Source: Streptococcus mitis (GTDB taxonomy: Bacteria; Bacillota; Bacilli; Lactobacillales; Streptococcaceae). From it: a stretch of 64,000 bases of DNA. The first letter of the stretch is position 1. Every line of letters starts with the position of its first letter. The position numbers were made by a program, and so were the translations under genes. Shown piece by piece: positions 58,085-64,000 of the stretch. The DNA lies in contig NZ_PKIE01000001.1 in assembly GCF_002860865.1 (NCBI RefSeq), forward strand, positions 813,503 through 877,502. The letters run 5' to 3'. The notes beneath the pieces were generated by a model. It had not been told where the DNA came from. It saw nothing but the letters and a program-made list of their open reading frames with translations, and searched no databases.

Positions 58085-58236
58085 AACAGCGTAAATAGCA
58101 CTACCATATAACGGTTTTTTTTATTGGCGTTTAGTAGTGCTTTTTATTAAATATAAACCTATAAACCATATAACACGTTTTTCTATACCTGTTTTTAATT
58201 CAGTAGGAACAATAAAATGTATAGAGGTGGTCTACT

Positions 58237-58590
58237 ATGCGTAAAAAAGAAGATAAATATGATTTTAGAGCCTTTGGTTTAGCCATTAAAGAAGCTCGAT
58301 TGAAACGAGGTTTAACTCGTGAACAAGTGGGAGCATTGATTGAAATTGACCCACGGTACTTAACTAATATTGAAAATAAAGGGCAACACCCCAGCATACA
58401 AGTTCTTTATGACCTTGTATCGTTACTTCATGTTTCCGTTGATGAATTTTTCTTACCTGCTAATAACTTGGTAAAAAGCACCCGACGATTACAGATAGAG
58501 AAATACATGGATAGCTTTACAGACAAAGAACTATCCTTAATGGAATCTTTAGCCAGCGGTATCAACGAAGCAAGAAACATCGAAGACTAA
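58237..58590 (+). CDS. Tn916 Orf9, XRE-type repressor
   Basis: A 117-residue protein with an N-terminal lambda-Cro-type helix-turn-helix ([20 protein letters not shown] ... [16 protein letters not shown], about 14-55). In Tn916 it is thought to repress orf7-orf8 transcription and thereby transfer. It is divergent from orf7. The Tn917 insertion 152 bp upstream leaves the frame whole but separates it from the shared regulatory region. ATG after AGAGGTGGTCTACT. Confidence 0.92.
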   Translation: MRKKEDKYDFRAFGLAIKEARLKRGLTREQVGALIEIDPRYLTNIENKGQHPSIQVLYDLVSLLHVSVDEFFLPANNLVKSTRRLQIEKYMDSFTDKELSLMESLASGINEARNIED

Positions 58591-58616
58591 TTAAAAGAAT
58601 CCATACATAACGGAAA

Positions 58617-58659
58617 GAGCCGATAAAATGAGATTGTATTAATCTCATTTTATCGGCTC
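58617..58659. terminator. Long perfect hairpin between orf9 and orf6
   Basis: A 19-bp perfect stem with a 5-base loop; arms begin GAGCCGATAAAATG and end CATTTTATCGGCTC. It lies between convergent genes and overlaps the end of orf6. It lacks a T run, so it may slow or partly stop transcription from tet(M) towards orf7. Confidence 0.7.
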
Positions 58660-58838
58660 TGCGTCTTTGCGTCTGGCTCTGTAATCACAGTTACTTTGAA
58701 CTGCTTTATTTCAATTAAATTTTCTTGTCTGCATTTCGGACAATAGAGGGGGAATTTTTTTAATTCAGTATCTTCCCTTATCTTTAATCGTGTTTTATTT
58801 CCACATACAGGACACAATATCCACTTGTAGTTTATAAT
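58650..58838 (-). CDS. Tn916 Orf6, cysteine-rich KTR domain protein
   Basis: A small zinc-ribbon protein with CPVCGNKTR and CPKCRQE, matching the Cys-rich KTR family found in Tn916-like elements. Function unknown. No ATG is available. The strong site GGAGGAG at 58845-58851 is placed six bases before an ATT codon at 58838, which gives 62 residues (M)INYKWILCPVCG. A TTG at 58817 gives 55 residues but lies 27 bases from that site. It follows tet(M) on the same strand. Confidence 0.75.
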   Translation of the reverse strand: MINYKWILCPVCGNKTRLKIREDTELKKFPLYCPKCRQENLIEIKQFKVTVITEPDAKTQSR

Positions 58839-58935
58839 AACTATCTCCTCCTTTACACTTTAATTCAAATCTTTATTAAAAAATATTTCATCTTATTTAA
58901 CAAGAAACCATATTTATATAACAACATAAAATACA

Positions 58936-60855
58936 CTAAGTTATTTTATTGAACATATATCGTACTTTATCTATCCGACTATTTGGACGACGGGGCTGGC
59001 AAACAGGTTCACCGGTAGTAACATGGTACCCTTTTAACTCTGTTAAACAAACACTACGTCCATTTGTAAAGAAAGTTAAATCACTACGATATTCTTGAAT
59101 ACACCGAGCAGGGATTTCTCCACTAAGAATGACCTCATTATTTTTCAATTGAGTGTCTACGATGTTCGCACAATATTTAGGAGCATCGTTGTATGCTCGT
59201 GAAAGATATTCCTGTGGCGCATAAATTTTAAAACTAAGATATGGCTCTAACAATTCTGTTCCAGCTTTTTTTAAGACTTGTTCCAATACAATAGGAGCAA
59301 GCATCCGAAAATCTGCTGGGGTACTAACAGGGCTATAGTATAAGCCATACTTAAAACAGATTTTACAGTCCGTCACATTCCAACCATACAATCCTTGTTC
59401 ACAGCCATAGCGTATCCCCTCCATAACTGCATTTTGAAACGATTGATTTAAGTATCCAAGAGAAACCGAGCTCTCATACTGTACTCCGCTCCCTAATGGA
59501 AGCGGTGCTACAGATAGACCAATGGAAGCCCAGAAAGGATTCGGTGGAACTTCGATGTGAATGGTATACTCTGCTTTTTTTAACGGTCTTTCCATATAAA
59601 TGACTATAGGCTCTTTTATTTCTATCTCCACATGATACTTTTCTTGCAGCAGAGCACAAGTCACTTCCATTTGTACTTTCCCTAAGAAAGAAAGTATGAT
59701 TTCATGTGTCGCAGAATCCACATAATATCGCAGAAGCGGGTCACTGTCGGAGATTTCTAAAAGTGCATCAAGTAACATTTCCCTTTGTTGAGGTTTGCTC
59801 GGTTCAACAGTCGTTTGCAGCAGAGGGAGGGGATTTTCAATTCTCTCTCTCTGTGGCAATAGCTTTGTATCTCCAAGAACACTATTTAACTTCAAAAACT
59901 CATTCTGCAAAATAACAATTTCCCCGGAATAAGCCTTATCGATTTTACATAATTCACCATTTATTGAAGTATACATTTCTGTAATTTTTATTTTTTCCTT
60001 TTCCGATATTCTAACCGAATCTCGCAAATGCAGTACGCCACTATAAAGACGTATATATGCAAGACGCTGTCTTTTTTCCGAATACTCAATTTTGAAAACT
60101 TTTCCGCAAAGTTCAGACTGACCTCGATGTGTTGATGAATAAAATTTATTCGTAATCACTTCTATAAGGTTATCAATCCCTATATTGTTTTTTGCACTTC
60201 CGTGATAAACAGGGAACAGGGAACAATTATGAAATCTTATGCTTTCCTCTTGTTCGAGTTCTAATGCTTCCAATAATTTCCCAGACGTATATTTCTCCAA
60301 AAGGTAATCATTTCCTTCTATTACCATATCCCATTGTTCAGATTCGGTAAAGTTCATTACACGCATATTAGGATGCAGTTCTACCTTCTGTTTGATTACA
60401 ATTTCCGCAGAAAGTTTCTCTTTAATATCCTGATAAACCGTTGATAAATCAATTCCATTTTGGTCAATCTTATTGATAAAAAAGATTGTGGGAATCCCCA
60501 TTTTCCTAAGTGCATGAAATAATATACGAGTTTGTGCTTGTACGCCATCTTTTGCAGAAATCAGTAGAATTGCCCCATCTAAAACTGATAATGAACGATA
60601 TACTTCTGCTAAGAAATCCATATGTCCTGGCGTGTCTATGATGTTCACCTTCGTATTTTCCCACTGAAAAGAGGTTATTCCTGTCTGAATTGTAATTCCT
60701 CTCTGACGTTCTAAAAGCGTATTATCCGTCCTCGTTGTACCTTTGTCCACGCTTCCTAATTCTGTAATCGCTCCACTGTTATATAATAAGCTTTCTGTTA
60801 AGGTAGTTTTTCCTGCATCAACATGAGCTAAAACTCCAATATTAATAATTTTCAT
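58936..60855 (-). CDS. tet(M): Tet(M) ribosomal protection protein
   Basis: A 639-residue EF-G-like GTPase that expels tetracycline from the ribosome. GTPase motifs: AHVDAGKTT (about 10-18), [15 protein letters not shown]. The elongation-factor domains follow, ending with [12 protein letters not shown] and the C-terminal [15 protein letters not shown] chose ATG 60855 because GGAGGAAAATCAC lies before it; the in-frame ATG 15 bases upstream overlaps that site. Expression is controlled by the orf12 leader and attenuator hairpin upstream. Intact. Confidence 0.98.
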   Translation of the reverse strand: MKIINIGVLAHVDAGKTTLTESLLYNSGAITELGSVDKGTTRTDNTLLERQRGITIQTGITSFQWENTKVNIIDTPGHMDFLAEVYRSLSVLDGAILLISAKDGVQAQTRILFHALRKMGIPTIFFINKIDQNGIDLSTVYQDIKEKLSAEIVIKQKVELHPNMRVMNFTESEQWDMVIEGNDYLLEKYTSGKLLEALELEQEESIRFHNCSLFPVYHGSAKNNIGIDNLIEVITNKFYSSTHRGQSELCGKVFKIEYSEKRQRLAYIRLYSGVLHLRDSVRISEKEKIKITEMYTSINGELCKIDKAYSGEIVILQNEFLKLNSVLGDTKLLPQRERIENPLPLLQTTVEPSKPQQREMLLDALLEISDSDPLLRYYVDSATHEIILSFLGKVQMEVTCALLQEKYHVEIEIKEPIVIYMERPLKKAEYTIHIEVPPNPFWASIGLSVAPLPLGSGVQYESSVSLGYLNQSFQNAVMEGIRYGCEQGLYGWNVTDCKICFKYGLYYSPVSTPADFRMLAPIVLEQVLKKAGTELLEPYLSFKIYAPQEYLSRAYNDAPKYCANIVDTQLKNNEVILSGEIPARCIQEYRSDLTFFTNGRSVCLTELKGYHVTTGEPVCQPRRPNSRIDKVRYMFNKIT

Positions 60856-60870
60856 GTGATTTTCCTCCAT

Positions 60871-60957
60871 TCAAAAGCCCAAAAGGGCATAAAAATCCCA
60901 GTGATAAATACTCTTATCACTGGGATTTTTATGCATAACCATAGGCATACAAAGCAT
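60871..60957 (-). CDS. Orf12, tet(M) leader peptide
   Basis: A 28-residue leader, MLCMPMVMHKNPSDK and on to a Phe end, whose codons overlap the attenuator hairpin at 60891-60930. In Tn916 translation of orf12 during tetracycline-limited aminoacyl-tRNA supply allows RNA polymerase through. Weak ribosome-binding site (GGAGAATATCT). Confidence 0.85.
   Translation of the reverse strand: MLCMPMVMHKNPSDKSIYHWDFYALLGF
60891..60930 (-). terminator. tet(M) transcription attenuator
   Basis: AAAAATCCCAGTGATAA and TTATCACTGGGATTTTT form a perfect 17-bp stem with a T run, inside orf12 and just before tet(M). Confidence 0.9.
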
Positions 60958-61078
60958 ACAGATATTCTCCGGATACTTTAGAATCACATGATAAAGGTAT
61001 TCTTAAACTGGGTACAAAAAACTAAGCCCTCCTAAAAAAGGACATCCAATTATTTGTTCCCACTATCAAATTGACAGT

Positions 61079-61102
61079 TTATTTAAGAATACCTTGCCGC
61101 AT
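61079..61102 (-). CDS. Seven-codon frame at the start of the tet(M) leader
   Basis: MRQGILK after AAGGAGTTAATAAAT, a strong ribosome-binding site. The GGTATTCTTAAA in it is complementary to TTTAAGAATACC further down the leader, so translating it would disturb that stem. It is probably part of the attenuation control rather than a functional peptide. Confidence 0.5.
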   Translation of the reverse strand: MRQGILK

Positions 61103-61133
61103 ATTTATTAACTCCTTTTAAATAGATACTTAA

Positions 61134-61162
61134 ATAATAGCACGTAAGAGCATATTTGTCAA
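61134..61162 (-). promoter_or_regulatory. tet(M) promoter
   Basis: On the minus strand TTGACA, a 17-bp spacer and TATTAT, 30 bp before the seven-codon frame. Confidence 0.85.
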
Positions 61163-61231
61163 GGAATCTCCAATTTTTTATCAAAGAGAGTACGTGATTA
61201 CAAAATAGCTGTAATAATGTACCAATATTTG

Positions 61232-62149
61232 TTATTCTATAATCTTCCAATTACTCCCGTTCTTTTCAAGTACCAAATCAAATTGAGATACCTGCGTTGC
61301 TTTGGTCTGCTGGTCGATATACTCCACTGTCAGCGATACCGTGACTTGATTATCCTTACGATTGTGAATAGGATTTACCAGTTCTTGAAAGATGTACTCT
61401 TTTCCGATTGGTTTTAATATCCCGTCATTCACATAGTAGGAAAGTTCACTGGCTGTCGCTGTAGGATAGAGCTTGAAGAACGTCGTTAAAAACTCATTGA
61501 TTTCATTGGTTGTAATGGAATCAACCGTCCCCTCACTTTCAATGGCTTTTGGTTTATAACTTGATTTCTTAGGTATGTTGGTAATGGTCGGATTCTTAAC
61601 CAGTACCATATTTCCAGAACCATCTACATAGACACTCACTATATAAGCAGAGTGGACGGTCTTTGTATTTTCTCCCTCTGTAATGAGCTGGTCTACACTG
61701 TAGGTTACATTAAACTCATTGTCGCCAGTTGGCTCTACCGTCCATATCTGAAATCCTCTTACAGAAGACGATACAGGAATATCTTTGCGTACTGTATCAA
61801 CATTGAGAGCTTGAAGTTCATCTGTCAGATAGCCTTTTAGACTTTCCATTCGATTATCAATGGACTTATCGGATTGCTCCCATGAATAGTAGACTTTCGC
61901 AAAGTTCTCTACAAAATTTTCTACATGATGAGTATCAACGTATTCCTTTTCTATGATAGTTGTTTCGTGAATAGTATGAGTATCTATAGCTGTAAAGTGC
62001 TTGAATATCGCAAAGCTGAAACTAAGCCCTAAAAGTACCCACAAGGCAATCACAACCTTTTTATGAGGATTGACCTTATAGTAGACACGAGGTTTCTTTT
62101 CCTTTGGTATCTGTTTTTCTTTATTCTGATTTTTTCTAAATTTCATCAT
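61232..62149 (-). CDS. Tn916 Orf13, TcpC/VirB8-like conjugation protein
   Basis: A protein of about 305 residues with a basic cytoplasmic N-terminus, one membrane helix (VVIALWVLLGLSFSFAIF, about 30-48) and two NTF2-like external domains, as in TcpC of pCW3. It is part of the conjugative mating channel. AAGGAAG precedes the paired ATGs at 62149 and 62146; the upstream ATG at 62167 overlaps the orf14 stop by four bases and would add six residues. Confidence 0.9.
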   Translation of the reverse strand: MMKFRKNQNKEKQIPKEKKPRVYYKVNPHKKVVIALWVLLGLSFSFAIFKHFTAIDTHTIHETTIIEKEYVDTHHVENFVENFAKVYYSWEQSDKSIDNRMESLKGYLTDELQALNVDTVRKDIPVSSSVRGFQIWTVEPTGDNEFNVTYSVDQLITEGENTKTVHSAYIVSVYVDGSGNMVLVKNPTITNIPKKSSYKPKAIESEGTVDSITTNEINEFLTTFFKLYPTATASELSYYVNDGILKPIGKEYIFQELVNPIHNRKDNQVTVSLTVEYIDQQTKATQVSQFDLVLEKNGSNWKIIE

Positions 62150-62163
62150 TAAATCTTCCTTTC

Positions 62164-63165
62164 TCATTGTTTGATTCGTCCTGCTCCCACTAAATGCTGT
62201 TGCCAGTAGGGGCTTGTTAAGTCGGCATAACCGATTGGGTCGCCTGCATGAAACATACGGTTATTGCCAAGGTATATCCCAACATGAGTAATATAAGAGC
62301 CAGCGTTATAGGTAGAATGAAAGAAAACCAAATCGCCAGCTTGTGCTTCCGATAGTGGGATATGCTGGGTCACATCATATTGCTGTTGTGCGGTTCGTGG
62401 TAAGTTAATTCCAGCTTTTCCATACGTCCATTGTGTCAGTCCGCTACAATCAAAAGAAGTAGTCGGGGAAGCTCCACCGTAAACGTATCGCCAGCCCTCA
62501 TATTTCAGTGCTTCGTCCATGATGGCTTGTACCGTATCATCATCAAACTCTGTTGTGACAAGATACTGCGTTACCAGTTGCACATAAAACATATTGCCAT
62601 AGTTGTATCGCCAGCCCCCATTGATAGGTATGGCTATGGGATTGGGGTAAGACACTTTTTCGCCACCTGAATACTCTTTTGAGAAACTTTGAGCCAGTTC
62701 AAAGGTATATTTATTTCCACGATTAGCCACATACCCTAAGAAACCACCACCATAATTGTAGGACTGGATAACCGATTCTAAATCTACACTGAGCCTTTCG
62801 CTACTGGCTAATAATTCACTGAAATACTTCACACCTTGCTTAATGGATTCTTCTGTACTCAATGAATTAGGTGGAAGACCGAGGGATTCCGAGGACTGCA
62901 TAACATCTTCCGCAGTACCGCCCGATTCCACCTGTATAATCGCAAGAAGTATGTTGACATATTCTTCAACGCCATATTCTTTGGCATATTTTTCTACCAT
63001 AGGCTTATGAGCCAGCACTTCTGCGGAAACATTCACACCTCCATAATGAATATTGGAAATTCCGCTGTCCTGTTCATCTGAAAATAAAATGGCAACAAAC
63101 AGAAGCAGTGAGAAGACCATCAAGAATAATCCAGAACCACCAATCACTAAAGTTTTCAACTTCAT
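62164..63165 (-). CDS. Tn916 Orf14, bifunctional lysozyme/NlpC-P60 hydrolase
   Basis: A 333-residue wall hydrolase for conjugation. Membrane anchor at about 5-30. Lysozyme-like domain (about 50-165) with LLAIIQVESGG holding the catalytic Glu and SYNYGGGFLGYV. C-terminal NlpC/P60 domain (about 215-333) with the Cys in SFDCSGLTQW and His in YITHVGIYLG. It opens the peptidoglycan for the mating apparatus. It overlaps orf15 and orf13 by four bases each. Confidence 0.95.
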   Translation of the reverse strand: MKLKTLVIGGSGLFLMVFSLLLFVAILFSDEQDSGISNIHYGGVNVSAEVLAHKPMVEKYAKEYGVEEYVNILLAIIQVESGGTAEDVMQSSESLGLPPNSLSTEESIKQGVKYFSELLASSERLSVDLESVIQSYNYGGGFLGYVANRGNKYTFELAQSFSKEYSGGEKVSYPNPIAIPINGGWRYNYGNMFYVQLVTQYLVTTEFDDDTVQAIMDEALKYEGWRYVYGGASPTTSFDCSGLTQWTYGKAGINLPRTAQQQYDVTQHIPLSEAQAGDLVFFHSTYNAGSYITHVGIYLGNNRMFHAGDPIGYADLTSPYWQQHLVGAGRIKQ

Positions 63166-63885
63166 GGTTTCTTACCGACTTTCTTAATGGTGGCGGTTTT
63201 GATTGGTGGTCTACTTCTTGTATTTTGTAGTGGTACTCTTTGAACAGTAGACGGACGTTCTTTTGTGATTGGACGTTGTGAAGTTCTATCTGCTGTAGTG
63301 GTTGAAGTTGCTGGCTTTTGAACGGTTTTTTCTTGAACGGTATTGCCTTGGCGTTCCACTTTTGGACTTGAAAAATCGGACTTAACTGCTGGACGCTCTT
63401 GTTTGGCTTGTTGAGATTCCTTATATGAAGTCTGAATATTAGACTGTTTTGAGGTCTGTTCATCATGATATTGTTCTTGTCTTGTAGTCGGTCTTTCATG
63501 AACAGAAGAAGCAGGCTGTTTTTTCTGTTTGACCTGTTCCATTTCAGAGCGACGCTTCGCAATGGTTTTTCGCCTTTGTTCCTGCTGTTCCTTGCGTCCA
63601 CTGGCTCTGTCCGCTTTGGTTTGAGAAATACTACTGGTTAAATCACGGACATTCTCTTTTACTTTGGATTTTCCTTGATATACTGCATATCTTGCATTGG
63701 TCGGCAAATCTTTAACCTGTTCTTTCAAACCACTAGCAGTGTCTACCATTCTGTCTTTGGTATCAGCTACTGTACCGATGGTTTGACCGATACGTTTTCC
63801 AAGTGTTGATTTTTCCTTTCCGTCTGGTCGGGAGTGATCTGCTTGTGTCCTTGCAGAACTCCCCGAACCCGACTGTCCTTTTTTA
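63162..63885 (-). pseudogene. 3' part of Tn916 orf15, cut by an IS6-family element
   Basis: The last 240 or so codons of orf15, normally about 750 codons for a large multi-spanning channel protein (TcpH/VirB6-like). The piece seen is the basic, Gln/Lys/Thr-rich cytoplasmic tail (KSKVKENVRDL, RRKTIAKRRSEMEQ, TATIKKVGKKP). The frame stays open up to 63885, where the IS1216-like repeat begins. Without the membrane domain the gene is broken unless it is intact beyond a short element outside the window. Confidence 0.85.
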
Positions 63886-64000
63886 GGTTCTGTTGCAAAG
63901 TTTTAAATCTACTATCAAATAAGGTAGAATAATAGAAAAAGATAGCAGGAGGAATGACGATGAATCATTTTAAAGGAAAGCAATTTCAGCAGGATGTGAT
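63886..64000 (+). mobile_element. IS1216-like IS6-family element (5' end)
   Basis: It starts GGTTCTGTTGCAAAGTTTTA, the terminal inverted repeat of IS1216, and is followed after a short leader by the transposase start. The right end lies outside the window. Confidence 0.9.
63960..64000 (+). CDS. IS6-family transposase, N-terminal part
   Basis: Only 13 codons are in view: MNHFKGKQFQQDV, the exact start pattern of IS1216-type transposases, after AGGAGGAATGACG. The rest lies outside the window. Confidence 0.88.
   Translation, partial: MNHFKGKQFQQDV

Larger units (their letters stand above)
49665..64000 (-). mobile_element. Tn916-family conjugative transposon (Tn3872-like), part
   Basis: int, xis, orf8, orf7, orf9, orf6, tet(M), orf12, orf13, orf14 and part of orf15 occur in Tn916 order. 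A Tn917 transposon sits between orf7 and orf9, the arrangement known as Tn3872. The int-side end lies in the T-rich segment around 49651-49690; I cannot fix the exact base. The other end, orf16-orf24 and the oriT are beyond the window. An IS1216-like element interrupts orf15. Confidence 0.92.

Noticed and set aside
60856..60870. Five extra codons (MEENH) before tet(M)
   Set aside because: The upstream ATG lies on the ribosome-binding site of the accepted start, and the known protein has 639 residues.

Overview
The window is low-GC Firmicute DNA from the genus Streptococcus, most likely the mitis group (S. mitis, S. oralis or S. pneumoniae relatives). The chromosomal genes (dacA, folD, clpE, ezrA, gyrB, rodA, dinG, alaS, potABCD, murB, alsD) read like pneumococcal orthologues. 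Three BOX-type intergenic repeats are present, and several promoters use the extended -10 form TGnTATAAT. The species call is inference from recalled protein sequences, not a search.

Layout. 1-27 kb is mostly housekeeping: an AI-2E family membrane protein, the D,D-carboxypeptidase DacA, NAD(P)HX dehydratase, FolD, a polar amino-acid ABC ATPase and permease, a DUF1797 protein, ClpE behind a CtsR operator, a Nudix hydrolase, a DUF1827 protein, EzrA, GyrB, a HAD phosphatase, a DJ-1/PfpI protein, RodA, DinG, a U32 peptidase-like protein, a two-gene ABC exporter, a cytoplasmic alpha-amylase and AlaS. AlaS is preceded by an alanine-type T-box leader and a LURP-one-like gene that is broken by a stop codon.

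28.1-40.7 kb is a complete type III-A (Csm) CRISPR-Cas locus on the minus strand: cas1, cas2, a leader, a 35-repeat/34-spacer array, cas6, cas10/csm1, csm2-csm5, csm6 and a second csm6. It resembles the S. thermophilus Csm locus in gene order and in the 3' end of its repeat. The crRNA maturation, RNA-slicing (Csm3 D33), cyclic-oligoadenylate-making (Cas10 GGDD) and CARF-HEPN ribonuclease (Csm6 RX4H) parts all look intact. The Cas10 HD nuclease site is destroyed: His15-Asp16 has become His15-Ala16, and the other HD residues are gone. Several spacers cover the ribosome-binding site and start codon of phage-like genes in the orientation that makes the crRNA antisense to the message. Two spacer pairs appear to hit homologous positions in related phage genes.

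40.8-49.6 kb returns to core genome: potABCD behind murB, a YhfC-type membrane protein, acetolactate decarboxylase, a MocR-type regulator and an orphan amino-acid-binding lipoprotein.

From about 49.67 kb to the window end lies a Tn916-family conjugative element that entered just upstream of the lipoprotein promoter. It carries int, xis, orf8, orf7, orf9, orf6, tet(M) with its leader, orf13, orf14 and the end of orf15. A 5.27-kb Tn917 transposon (tnpA, tnpR, erm(B) with leader peptide) sits between orf7 and orf9, so the composite is Tn3872-like and should confer tetracycline and MLS-B resistance. Its tnpA carries a nonsense codon. At the right edge orf15 is cut by an IS1216-like IS6-family element, whose transposase begins as the window ends.
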